Of a stretch of 64,000 nt of DNA, positions 8,513 to 16,642 are shown in pieces; within the stretch, counting starts at the first letter, position 1, and each line of letters starts with the position of its first letter. The notes beneath the pieces are model-generated. The model saw only the letters and a list, made by a program, of their open reading frames with translations. It did not search any database and was not told the DNA's origin. Origin of the DNA: Pseudomonas sp. MMS21 TM103 (lineage in GTDB: Bacteria; Pseudomonadota; Gammaproteobacteria; Pseudomonadales; Pseudomonadaceae); contig NZ_JAJISP010000001.1 of NCBI RefSeq assembly GCF_022132145.1, forward strand, positions 372,001-436,000. Reading direction: 5' to 3'. The position numbers and the translations under genes are program-made.

Positions 8513-8605
8513 GAAGCTGGAGCTGCACCAACAAGCCCACGCAGCGAGCACGACAATTGGTGCACACGCAGGACAGTGACATGATCCGGAGTGGTGCAAC
8601 CGGGA

Positions 8606-8821
8606 TCAGGGGCGCATGAAGCCGTAGTCGCGCTCATCGTCCAGGTTGTCGGCAAGGAACTGCAGTTCGGCGGCCAGATCCTGGGCATCGCGCCCAGCGC
8701 GACTGCGCTCAACCACCGCACCGAGCAAGGCGCGCAGGCTGAGCGCGGGATCGAAACCCTGCTCTTGCGCCTGGTGCAGGTTGTGTTCGATTTGTTGTTT
8801 GGCCCACTCGTGTACACCCAT
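8606..8821 (-). CDS. Small conserved hypothetical protein
   Basis: A 71-residue soluble, helical, acidic protein beginning MGVHEWAKQQIEHNL. GGAG lies eight bases upstream of ATG 8821. It occupies the position of a small hypothetical gene that I recall after yacG in P. aeruginosa (PA4531). No motif assigns a function. It is convergent with yacG. Confidence 0.7.
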   Translation of the reverse strand: MGVHEWAKQQIEHNLHQAQEQGFDPALSLRALLGAVVERSRAGRDAQDLAAELQFLADNLDDERDYGFMRP

Positions 8822-9001
8822 GAGATTGTCTCCACCGCTATGACCATCGACTGCGGACCCAGGACTGCTTAGGCCCGCAACTTGAATTCAAGGTGACCGG
8901 AGCGCCGCCCGACCACCCTCAGCGGCAGCCTGGCAGGCTGGCGATCCGGCCTGTTGATCTGGGTCAATGCCCCCACGCCCATCAGTTTGCTGAAGCCTGC
9001 G

Positions 9002-9694
9002 TTATCCACGCGGCAGGTTGTCGTCCTTCCAGGGCGCCGCCAGGTAGCGAGTGCGATTGAAGGTTTCCAGCCAGTCGGGGTAGAACACCACCAGCGCGGT
9101 GACGATCATTCCGTTGATGAAGGCCTCGGGGAAGATCACCATCCACAGGTAGCCGACGAAGTCCCCGAGCCACGGCGGCATCGGGAACAGGCCATCGACC
9201 CACAACACCCCCAGCCCGATCAGGATGCACAGCAAGGCGGCGAGGGCCGCGGGAAAAAAGCCGCTGAAAAAGATGTAAACGAACAGATTGCGCGACTGCG
9301 CGCGCTCGACCCGCAGCGCACAGAGCTCGGTGACCAGCACCGGAATCAGCACCAGAAGCACGCCGTTCACGCCCAGTGCGGCCAAATCCTGGCGACCCAA
9401 CAGCAGCATGCCGAGCTGGGCGAAAAACCCGGCGATAATCGCCAGCGGCCAATCGAGCAGCAGGGTCACCGCCGTCATGCCGATGATGTGGTAAGACAGC
9501 CCCGAGGCGAAATCGCGACGCACCAGCCACAGCACGAACAGCGCGAGCACCGTACCGAAGACCAGGTGCTGACGCCGCAGGTCGCTGAACAACTCCAGCC
9601 ACGGCGCCCGTCCTATGGCCCAGCAGACCAGCGGCAGATAAAGTGCCCAGCCGATGACCAGGCTGACGGGCGAGAGCAGTTCGGCAGCGATCAT
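9002..9694 (-). CDS. CbiM-like energy-coupling-factor transporter S-component / membrane protein
   Basis: A 230-residue polytopic inner-membrane protein with about six to seven hydrophobic helices. The segments GLSYHIIGMTAVTLLL and ALGVNGVLLVLIPVL recall the CbiM/NikM metal-transport fold (COG3235-type proteins). No ATPase or EcfT partner is adjacent, so the substrate and mechanism are uncertain. The stop TAA is at 9002-9004 and the start ATG at 9694 has only a weak ribosome-binding site. Confidence 0.75.
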   Translation of the reverse strand: MIAAELLSPVSLVIGWALYLPLVCWAIGRAPWLELFSDLRRQHLVFGTVLALFVLWLVRRDFASGLSYHIIGMTAVTLLLDWPLAIIAGFFAQLGMLLLGRQDLAALGVNGVLLVLIPVLVTELCALRVERAQSRNLFVYIFFSGFFPAALAALLCILIGLGVLWVDGLFPMPPWLGDFVGYLWMVIFPEAFINGMIVTALVVFYPDWLETFNRTRYLAAPWKDDNLPRG

Positions 9695-9792
9695 GGGTAG
9701 CGCCTACGCCTGAATGATGAACGTCGCCAGTTTACACCGGCGCCCAGGCGACAAAAAAAGCTGCGCGAGCGATCAGACACAACTCGCACTCT

Positions 9793-9920
9793 GTAGGGTG
9801 TCACTTGCTGAAGGCAGTGCGCCATGGTTGCTCGGAGCGACACAAAAGCTGGCGGGCTTTCGCTGCGCTCCGAGGCCGCCCTACCTCTGATCGTAACGCC
9901 GTCCGGGCCGCCCTATTTAG
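9793..9920 (+). repeat. Family R1 intergenic repeat
   Basis: It begins GTAGGGTG, continues through GCAGTGCGCCATGGTTG and GGCGGGCTTTCGCTGCGCTCCGA, and ends GCCGCCCTAC, so the ends are inverted (GTAGGGYG/CGCCCTAC). A partial second end follows to about 9920. Confidence 0.75.
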
Positions 9921-9975
9921 GCGTGAAACGATCCAGGGGTACCAAGCCCCCACGACTGCGGGCTAAGCTGTATGC

Positions 9976-10605
9976 ATGGATGATTCCGACTATCTGCGCT
10001 TGCTCACGCATCAGGCCGAGCAGGCTAATGCGTTCCTTTCCAACGCCCGCAAGTGGGAGCGTGAGCGCTGGGTGTGCGAGCGTCTGCTGCAAGCCTTGAA
10101 CGTCAGCCATCGAGTCGAGGAGTTCAGTGCGGCCGAACAGGAACCGCCGGACGTACTCTTTCGCGAAGCCAGCTTCGAGGTGTTTTTCGTGCTCGACGAA
10201 GGCCGGCGCCTTACCGAGGAGTGGCGCGCCGAACTGGAACGCCGGCGCAGTGCCTTCTCGCTCAGCCAACTGGTAAAGCGCGAGGCCAAGCCCAGACGTA
10301 TTGGGGCCGCCGAGCTGCAAGCACTCCTGGCCCCGACCCTGCGCAAGAAAGCCCACAATTACAGTGAACGCGGCCTCGACCTAGGCGAACTGGACATGCT
10401 GGCGTTCGTCAGCCTGAAACGCGCCGTCGCCGACTTCAACAGCCACTTCCCGCCGCCCACCGAGTTCCTGCGCCAGGGCTGGCGTTCGCTGTCGCTGGTC
10501 GGCCCGACCTTCGCGCGGGTATTGTTCGCTCATCCCGATGCGCCAGAATTTCTGCGCAGCAACCTCGGCCGCAGCGTATTGTTCGATGTCGGCATCAGCC
10601 TGTGA
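9976..10605 (+). CDS. DUF1780 family protein
   Basis: A 209-residue soluble protein beginning MDDSDYLRLLTHQAEQ. I recognise it as the Pseudomonas DUF1780 family, annotated in places as a putative endonuclease; no function is established and I see no nuclease signature I would rely on. It is followed, with the stop and next start codons overlapping or close, by a MOSC-domain gene, a conserved pairing. No signal peptide or membrane segment. Confidence 0.8.
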   Translation: MDDSDYLRLLTHQAEQANAFLSNARKWERERWVCERLLQALNVSHRVEEFSAAEQEPPDVLFREASFEVFFVLDEGRRLTEEWRAELERRRSAFSLSQLVKREAKPRRIGAAELQALLAPTLRKKAHNYSERGLDLGELDMLAFVSLKRAVADFNSHFPPPTEFLRQGWRSLSLVGPTFARVLFAHPDAPEFLRSNLGRSVLFDVGISL

Positions 10606-10676
10606 TGACCCGAGACACTGAAGCGCCCTGCAACCCGGCCCAGCCGATGACCGCACGCGAGAGACACTCTTCCGCC

Positions 10677-11171
10677 ATGAGTCCATTACAAGAACTGCTC
10701 GCGGCCGTACCGCAACAAGGCCAGGTGCGCTGGATTGGCGTACGTCCTGCCTCGCGCGGCATCATGCTCGAACTGGAGGCGGTGGAGGCGCGCCGCGAAG
10801 CCGGTCTGACCGGCGACCACAGCCGTCCCGGGCCACGCAATGCGCGGCAGGTCACGCTGATCCAGTGGGAACACCTGGCGGTGATCGGCGCCCTGCTCGG
10901 CCGACCCGCCACACAACCGATCCAGCCGCAGGATTTGCGCCGCAATATCGCCATCAGTGGCATCAACCTGTTCAGCCTCAAGGGTCGGCGCTTTCGCATC
11001 GGCCAAGCCGTGCTGGAAACCACCGGTTGGTGCCAGCCCTGCGCGCGGCTCGAAGAGCGCTTGGGGCCAGGCACCTTCCAGGCGGTGCGCGGCCATGGCG
11101 GCATCACCGCCCGGGTACTGCAAGGCGGCATTATCCGTCTGAATGACGACCTGTGCGTTGAGCCCTTGTGA
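10677..11171 (+). CDS. MOSC domain-containing protein
   Basis: MOSC domains bind a sulfur carried on a conserved cysteine and serve molybdenum-cofactor sulfur transfer or related N-hydroxylated base detoxification (YiiM/YuaD group). The domain runs through almost the whole 164 residues, with GVRPASRG near the start, the DLRRNIAISGINL block and the likely sulfur-accepting cysteine in GWCQPC. Start is uncertain: ATG 10677 begins just before the domain, while an in-frame ATG at 10605 overlaps the upstream stop (TGATG) and would add 24 residues. Confidence 0.85.
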   Translation: MSPLQELLAAVPQQGQVRWIGVRPASRGIMLELEAVEARREAGLTGDHSRPGPRNARQVTLIQWEHLAVIGALLGRPATQPIQPQDLRRNIAISGINLFSLKGRRFRIGQAVLETTGWCQPCARLEERLGPGTFQAVRGHGGITARVLQGGIIRLNDDLCVEPL

Positions 11172-11253
11172 ACGCCACGGCTAGAATAGCCACCATCCAC
11201 AGGCCGGCCGAGAACCGCAGGGTTCCCCCAGGGTCTGATCCTTCGAGGTTTCT

Positions 11254-11427
11254 ATGTCCAGCCGCCTGAATCCCGACGATCAAAAACTCGTCGACCAGTA
11301 TTTAAGTGCCCCGCAACATCAAGTCGAACGTCAACCCTTCAAGGTGTGGCGCTTGCTGCTGATCATTGTCGGCGTGGTGATCGCCCTGGGCCTGCTGAGC
11401 CGCCTTCTAAGTCGCCTGGTGCTATGA
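11254..11427 (+). CDS. DUF3094 family small membrane protein
   Basis: A 57-residue protein: a charged N-terminal half (SSRLNPDDQKLVDQYL) followed by one membrane helix (about residues 33-50) and a short basic tail. It matches the Pseudomonas DUF3094 family as I remember it, always beside ndh. The position 62 bp before ndh on the same strand suggests co-transcription and a possible link with the membrane NADH dehydrogenase, which is inference. Confidence 0.85.
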   Translation: MSSRLNPDDQKLVDQYLSAPQHQVERQPFKVWRLLLIIVGVVIALGLLSRLLSRLVL

Positions 11428-11489
11428 GCTGCTTTGCGCTCGCCCAGCAAGACTTAACGAATTTTTTCCAAGCCTTGTGAGAGTGATCC

Positions 11490-12797
11490 ATGTCCCATCG
11501 AATCCTGATCGTCGGCGGCGGTGCCGGCGGCCTGGAGCTTGCTACCCGCCTGGGTAGAACTCTGGGTAAACGCGGCAAAGCCAAGGTCACCCTGGTCGAC
11601 GCCAACCTGACGCACATCTGGAAACCGCTGCTGCATGAGGTGGCCGCCGGCTCGCTGAACTCTTCGGAAGACGAGCTGAACTACGTGGCCCAGGCCAAGT
11701 GGAATCACTTCGAATTCCAGCTCGGACGCATGACCGGGCTCAACCGCGCCGAGCAGCGCATCACCCTCAGCGCGACGCTCGACGAGCGCGGCGAAGTGCT
11801 GGTGCCCGAACGGCAACTGGGCTACGACAGCCTGGTGATCGCGGTCGGCAGCACCACCAACGATTTCGGCACCGCAGGCGCCGCCGAACACTGCCTGTTT
11901 CTCGACACCCGCGAACAGGCCGAGCGCTTCCATAGCCAGTTGCTCAGCCACTATTTGCGCGCCCACGCCAGCCAGAGCGATACCACCGAGCAGATCAATG
12001 TGGCCATCGTCGGCGCCGGCGCCACCGGCGTGGAACTGGCGGCCGAACTGCACCATGCAGCGCATCAATTGGCGGCCTATGGGCTGGACAGTATCCACCC
12101 GGAAAACATGCGCATCACCCTGATCGAAGCCGGCCCCCGGGTGCTCCCGGCACTGCCGGAGCGGATTGGCAAACCGGTGCACAAGACCTTGGAAAACCTC
12201 GGCGTGACGGTCATGACCAACGCCTCGGTCAGCCAGGTGACCCGCGATGCCCTGCACACCGCCCAGGGCGACACCATCCCCGCCAGCCTCAAGGTCTGGG
12301 CTGCAGGGATTCGCGCGCCCGCCTTCCTCAAGGACCTCGACGGCCTGGAAAGCAACCGGATCAACCAGTTGCAGGTGCGCCCGACCCTGCAAACCACCCG
12401 CGACGACAATATCTTCGCCTTCGGCGACTGCGCCGCCTGCCCGCAACCCGGCAGCGAAGGACGCAACGTGCCGCCACGCGCCCAAGCCGCTCACCAGCAA
12501 GCCTCGCTGCTGGCCAAGTCGCTGAAACTGCGCGTCGACGGCCAAGGCCAGACTCTGCCGGAATACCGCTACCGCGATTACGGCTCGCTGATCTCGCTGT
12601 CGACTTTTTCGGCGATCGGCAACCTGATGGGCAACCTCACCGGCAGCGTGATGCTCGAAGGCTGGCTGGCGCGGGTGTTCTATGTCTCGCTCTACCGTAT
12701 GCACCAGATGGCGCTGTACGGCCCACTGCGCACGATGCTGCTGATGCTCAGCGACCGCATCGGCCGCAGCACCGAGCCACGCCTGAAACTGCACTGA
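11490..12797 (+). CDS. ndh: Type II NADH dehydrogenase
   Basis: Single-subunit, non-proton-pumping NADH:quinone oxidoreductase on the cytoplasmic face of the inner membrane. It is 435 residues with two dinucleotide-binding folds: the FAD site VGGGAGGLELATRLG (about residue 6) and the NADH site VGAGATGVELAAEL (about 173). FAFGDCAAC (about 310) is the second FAD contact, and AQAAHQQA the quinone-site region. The C-terminal amphipathic region (about 370-435) anchors it to the membrane. Confidence 0.97.
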   Translation: MSHRILIVGGGAGGLELATRLGRTLGKRGKAKVTLVDANLTHIWKPLLHEVAAGSLNSSEDELNYVAQAKWNHFEFQLGRMTGLNRAEQRITLSATLDERGEVLVPERQLGYDSLVIAVGSTTNDFGTAGAAEHCLFLDTREQAERFHSQLLSHYLRAHASQSDTTEQINVAIVGAGATGVELAAELHHAAHQLAAYGLDSIHPENMRITLIEAGPRVLPALPERIGKPVHKTLENLGVTVMTNASVSQVTRDALHTAQGDTIPASLKVWAAGIRAPAFLKDLDGLESNRINQLQVRPTLQTTRDDNIFAFGDCAACPQPGSEGRNVPPRAQAAHQQASLLAKSLKLRVDGQGQTLPEYRYRDYGSLISLSTFSAIGNLMGNLTGSVMLEGWLARVFYVSLYRMHQMALYGPLRTMLLMLSDRIGRSTEPRLKLH

Positions 12798-12839
12798 GTG
12801 TGGCGCGCCAGCGCTACGCGCTGGATGGCGCTGGCTGAG

Positions 12840-13235
12840 CTTGCGGGAGCGTCCAGGTGGCGTTCCGTGCCCCCGGCTCGATGCTTCCGCTTGTTGGGCG
12901 GGCCATATCCGCCATCGCCGCGGATCGCGGGGCCCATAGGGATGCGGAAAATGCCGCGAGCCCGTCGGGAACGGGCGCGGCCCTCCTACCGGGAATTGCG
13001 CTGTCGGCTGCGCTTGTAGGAGAGCCCGCGCGGCGCTCCGTGACCCTGGCGCGATGCTTTGGCTTGTTGAGCGGACTACGTCCGCTATCGCCGCGGGTCG
13101 CACCTCCTACAGGTAATGCGCTGCCTGCTGCTTTTGTCGGAGGGTCCGGGCGGCATCGCGCGACCCGCAGGGATGTGGGAAATGCCGCAAGCCCGTCGGA
13201 AACGGCCCTCCTGCAGTGGAGTTGTAGCGTTGCGG
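12840..13235. repeat. Cluster of R2-type REP-like palindromic repeats
   Basis: About 400 bp without a gene between ndh and the tRNA operon. It holds several degenerate palindromic units made of GGGAGCGTCC/GTAGGAG ends, GCGATGCTT-type cores, GTCCGC-ATCGCCGCGGGTCGC arms and GATGYGGRAAATGCCGC. Comparable units lie at 28205-28482 and 44935-45085. Open frames across it are by-products of high GC. Confidence 0.7.
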
Positions 13236-13248
13236 CAAATCGCGCCCA

Positions 13249-13275
13249 TAAAAAAAGCGCCCCGGAGGGCGCTTC
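13249..13275 (-). terminator. Terminator of the tRNA operon
   Basis: The minus strand reads AAGCGCCCTCCGGGGCGCTT followed by a run of T, a strong Rho-independent hairpin about 70 bp past the last tRNA. Confidence 0.85.
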
Positions 13276-13345
13276 CTTTATGGTTGCTGATGAACATCTC
13301 ATCTCAACCTTAAGATTCAACGCTGCAAACAACTGCAGGTGAAAA

Positions 13346-13421
13346 TGGTGGGTCGTGTGGGATTCGAACCTACGACCAATTGGTTAAAAGCCAACTGCTC
13401 TACCAACTGAGCTAACGACCC
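13346..13421 (-). tRNA. tRNA-Lys (anticodon TTT)
   Basis: A 76-base gene with encoded CCA. Acceptor stem GGGTCGT/ACGACCC; anticodon loop CTTTTAA gives TTT; T-loop GTTCGAATC. It is last of three tRNAs in the operon. Confidence 0.97.
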
Positions 13422-13426
13422 AAAAA

Positions 13427-13503
13427 TGGTCGGGGTAGGGGGATTCGAACTCCCGACATCCTGCTCCCAAAGCAGGCGCGCTACCGGACTGCGCTATACC
13501 CCG
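13427..13503 (-). tRNA. tRNA-Pro (anticodon TGG)
   Basis: A 77-base gene with encoded CCA. Acceptor stem CGGGGTA/TACCCCG; anticodon stem CCTGC/GCAGG closes a TTTGGGA loop, giving TGG; T-loop GTTCGAATC. It is the middle gene of the tRNA operon. Confidence 0.97.
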
Positions 13504-13513
13504 GTTGAAAGAT

Positions 13514-13589
13514 TGGCTCCGCGACCAGGACTCGAACCTGGGACCCAATGATTAACAGTCATTTGCTCTACCGACTGAGCTATCGCGGA
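13514..13589 (-). tRNA. tRNA-Asn (anticodon GTT)
   Basis: A 76-base gene with encoded CCA. Acceptor stem TCCGCGA/TCGCGGA; anticodon loop CTGTTAA gives GTT. It is the first gene of the tRNA operon, and the order Asn-Pro-Lys matches the cluster I recall in P. aeruginosa. Confidence 0.97.
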
Positions 13590-13657
13590 ACTACGTGCTT
13601 TCAAATCTCTTTCTACTAGGCTTCGGCGTGAACCGTTTCCCGTGTCTGAGGCGCGCC

Positions 13658-13685
13658 ATTTTACGTTTCCGCAGCCGCCTGTCAA
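13658..13685 (-). promoter_or_regulatory. Sigma-70 promoter of the tRNA operon
   Basis: On the minus strand a perfect -35 TTGACA is followed after 16 bases by a -10 TAAAAT. The next bases are GGCGCGCC, a GC-rich discriminator of the kind associated with stringent control. It lies about 70 bp upstream of tRNA-Asn. Confidence 0.8.
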
Positions 13686-13799
13686 CCCCTTAAATTGCTT
13701 TTATGACAATGCTTTGCACGTAAGTGGCGTGCCTGCTATATCTTCCTTTAGTCTGATCAGCGCAGGATGTAAGCCACACGGCTCCAATCAGGAAAGTCC

Positions 13800-16151
13800 A
13801 TGAGCAGCCAGGACATACCACCGAACCCGCCAAAAACTGCGCAGACCCTCGCCAGCCGTGGCATTCAGCCTCGCTTTGGCGAGCTGGTGCAGAGCTGTCG
13901 CACACTGGTGATGAATCGACTGGCAGAGCAACTGACCAGGGTTTTCGGTCAAGTCGATGACACCCTGTTCGAGTGCGCGGAAAAGGCCGAGAACAATCAG
14001 GTACAAACCCTGTTCTTCGACAGCATGCGCGAGATTCGCAAGCAGCGGCCGCAGATCGAACGAATCTACCACCAGACCATCTCGCAGAATTTCTCCGACT
14101 TTCTTGATGGCAAGCTCAAGCCAGCGCCCAGCACCAAGCAACTGGATGCCGAACAGCTCACCCTGGTGCAGGACGAGGAGTACGAGGAAAGCCTGCTGAT
14201 CAGCGCCATGATCAGCCAGGTCAAATCACGCTGCACGCAACAACTGTTTGCCCTGGAGCAGCGCCTGGCCCTGCTCAACAATGGCAAACAGCTGATCGAG
14301 GAAAACAATCCCTTCGGGCCGCAGATGATTGCCCAGGCATTTCGTCAGGCCTTGGCGCCCAGCCCACTGCCGCTGCGGATCAAAGCCATCCTCTACCGCC
14401 TGTTCGACAAGTACGTGATGCTCAGCCTGGATACTGTATATAGCGCCCTGAACCAGCGCCTGATCGACGCAGGTGTACTGCCCACACTCAAGTTCAGCGC
14501 CCAGCGCGCCGAAAACTCCAAACGAGCGGACAAGCCACCCAACGCAGCCGCCACCGCGCCGCAACGCCCAGCCGACATTCCGGCCCAGGCCAGCGCCCCC
14601 CCCTCGACCAGCGCACCCGACGGCTCAGCCCCGCCACTGCCGTTTGACCTCAATGGCCCGCCCCCGAACAACCCCACAGCGCTGCTGCAGGGTCTGGCCG
14701 CGCTGCTCGGCGAGCATCGCCAGCGCGATATTGACGCGCCATTGCTCGGCGGCACACGCAGCATTGCCAGTTTTGCCCCGCGCGATGCCACCAGCACCTA
14801 CAGCGCCAGCGATCTGCTCGACGCCCTGAACCGCATGCAGCGCCAGTCTGCCGAAGAGTTGGCGCAGCGTCTGCACAGCCCGCAGCAGGTCGAAGGCTTG
14901 AAGGCCGACTTGCAGCGGCAACTGGAAGCCTTCAGCCAACGCCCGGGCCAACAGAAACTGTCGGAGCAGGAGGCCGACGTGATCGACCTGGTCGGCATGC
15001 TGTTCGACTTTATCCTCGACGACACCTGCCTGATCGACAGCTACAAGACCACCCTCTCCCACCTGCACACGCCCTATTTGAAAGTGGCGCTGCAAGACAA
15101 AGCGCTGTTCACCCAGCACCAGCATCCGGCGCGCCGCCTGCTCAACAGCATGGCTCAGGCGGGCGTGCTCTACGGCGGTGAAACCAATGAACGTGCGCTG
15201 CTGGCCAAGATGCAGTGGGTAGTGGAACAGGTGGTCGGCGCCGGCAGCGGCGATCTCTTGCTGTTCGAGGGACTCCTCGTCCAATTCGACGCCTACACCG
15301 CCACCCTCAAGCACAAGGTCGAACTGCGCGAACGCCGCGCCGTGGAAGCCGTCAAGGGCCGCGACAAGCTGCTCGGCGCCCGCCAGCAGGCCATGGACGT
15401 GATTGCCCGCTGCCTGAGCCAGCGCCAGACACCCGCTATCATTCGCAACTTTCTCGAGCTGACCTGGACCGACGTCCTGGTCTTTACCCTGCTCCGCCAT
15501 GGCGAGAACAGCAGCGAGTGGCAGCGCGCCGGGGAAGTGGCCGAACAACTGGCCTGGAGCGGTACGCCGCTGGATGAAAATGGCCGCCAACAACTGCAAG
15601 CGCTGCGCGTGGCACTGCTGGATGATTTGCGCAAAGGCCTGCAACTGCTCGGGGGCTACCACGAGGACGGCATTCGCCGCCTGCTGCAGGATCTGGTCGC
15701 CTGCCAATACGCTGCACAGGCCAAGCAACCGCAACTCGCCGATACCTTCGCCCCACAGCTCCAGCCGAGCACGCTGGGCGCCATGCTCGGCGAGGACGCC
15801 ATGCTCGCCACTCTGGCGCCACGCGAATCCGGCCTGTCTGCCCGCGCGCAGGAATTCGCCCGGGAGCTGAGCCAGATCGAATTCGGCACCTGGTTCGAAT
15901 TTCTCACCGACAACCAGCCCCACCAGCTCAAGCTCTCCTGGTTCAGCCCGACCACGCGCAATTACATGTTCGTCGATCACAGCGGCCAACGGGCGGCGAT
16001 CAAACCATTGACCCTACTGGCCACTGAAATGGAACAGGGCCTGGCCCGCATCGTTCCACCCGAAAGCGATGCGCCGCTGGTGGATCGTGCCCTCAACGCC
16101 ATCTATCGTGTATTGCAGCGCTTTAGCGGCCGCACGAGCAAACCCCGCTAA
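13800..16151 (+). CDS. DUF1631 family protein
   Basis: A 783-residue cytoplasmic protein of the DUF1631 family, function unknown. The N-terminal third is helical; residues about 235-280 are a low-complexity Ala/Pro/Ser-rich linker; the central part is helical again. The C-terminal 120 residues hold a beta-rich block (around FLTDNQPHQLKLSWFSP) that looks like the PilZ-related end of the family. AGGAAAG precedes ATG 13800. A PilZ gene follows 17 bp downstream, so the pair probably acts together, perhaps in c-di-GMP signalling (inference). Confidence 0.88.
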   Translation: MSSQDIPPNPPKTAQTLASRGIQPRFGELVQSCRTLVMNRLAEQLTRVFGQVDDTLFECAEKAENNQVQTLFFDSMREIRKQRPQIERIYHQTISQNFSDFLDGKLKPAPSTKQLDAEQLTLVQDEEYEESLLISAMISQVKSRCTQQLFALEQRLALLNNGKQLIEENNPFGPQMIAQAFRQALAPSPLPLRIKAILYRLFDKYVMLSLDTVYSALNQRLIDAGVLPTLKFSAQRAENSKRADKPPNAAATAPQRPADIPAQASAPPSTSAPDGSAPPLPFDLNGPPPNNPTALLQGLAALLGEHRQRDIDAPLLGGTRSIASFAPRDATSTYSASDLLDALNRMQRQSAEELAQRLHSPQQVEGLKADLQRQLEAFSQRPGQQKLSEQEADVIDLVGMLFDFILDDTCLIDSYKTTLSHLHTPYLKVALQDKALFTQHQHPARRLLNSMAQAGVLYGGETNERALLAKMQWVVEQVVGAGSGDLLLFEGLLVQFDAYTATLKHKVELRERRAVEAVKGRDKLLGARQQAMDVIARCLSQRQTPAIIRNFLELTWTDVLVFTLLRHGENSSEWQRAGEVAEQLAWSGTPLDENGRQQLQALRVALLDDLRKGLQLLGGYHEDGIRRLLQDLVACQYAAQAKQPQLADTFAPQLQPSTLGAMLGEDAMLATLAPRESGLSARAQEFARELSQIEFGTWFEFLTDNQPHQLKLSWFSPTTRNYMFVDHSGQRAAIKPLTLLATEMEQGLARIVPPESDAPLVDRALNAIYRVLQRFSGRTSKPR

Positions 16152-16168
16152 CCTGCCAAGGAGCCTCC

Positions 16169-16501
16169 ATGGAAGATCGTCGCCAGCACAGCCGGCGCAG
16201 TACCGAGCTGCAGCTGGAAGTCTTCGAACTGCATACCGGCCAACGCCTCGGGCGGGTGGCAGACCTCTCTGCCGATGGCTTCATGCTGTTCAGCGACAAG
16301 CCGCACCGAGCGGACAGCCTGGTCGAATGCCGGCTGGTCAGCGAAGAGGTGATCGAGGGCGTCGGCGAGATCCAGCTGAACGTCGACTGCTTATGGAGCC
16401 GCCCCGGCGCCGACGGCCAACACTGCTGGGCCGGTTTCCATATCATCGAGCTGGAACCAGACCAGTCCGCAGCACTGGCTGTGCTGCTCAAGCACCTTTA
16501 A
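16169..16501 (+). CDS. PilZ domain protein (c-di-GMP binding)
   Basis: A 110-residue single-domain PilZ protein. Both c-di-GMP motifs are present: RxxxR in RRQHSRR (residues 4-10) and DxSxxG in DLSADG (about residues 32-37). It is 17 bp after the DUF1631 gene and convergent with clpB. It should be a cytosolic c-di-GMP receptor; its target is unknown. It is not the pilus gene pilZ, which has lost these motifs. Confidence 0.93.
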   Translation: MEDRRQHSRRSTELQLEVFELHTGQRLGRVADLSADGFMLFSDKPHRADSLVECRLVSEEVIEGVGEIQLNVDCLWSRPGADGQHCWAGFHIIELEPDQSAALAVLLKHL

Positions 16502-16589
16502 GCGCCCGATGCCCCTGTGAGCCGCTGGATGGTGTTGAGCGCATCCAGCGCAGCCGTACCCACAGTCTCGCGACCACCCATGAGCGCAT

Positions 16590-16626
16590 AAAAACGCCCC
16601 GCACGGCGAAGGCCGTGACGGGGCGT
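16590..16626 (-). terminator. Terminator of clpB
   Basis: Minus-strand hairpin ACGCCCCGTCACGGC / GCCGTGCGGGGCGT (one bulge, small loop) followed by T5. It lies 17 bp after the clpB stop and could also work for the convergent PilZ gene. Confidence 0.85.
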
Positions 16627-16642
16627 CGATATTGTGGCGAAC

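Noticed and set aside
10602..10676. N-terminal extension of the MOSC protein
   Set aside because: Not excluded, but the extension has no domain content and no good Shine-Dalgarno; recorded as an alternative start.
11454..13103. 549-codon minus-strand frame
   Set aside because: Antisense to ndh and runs into the R2 repeats.
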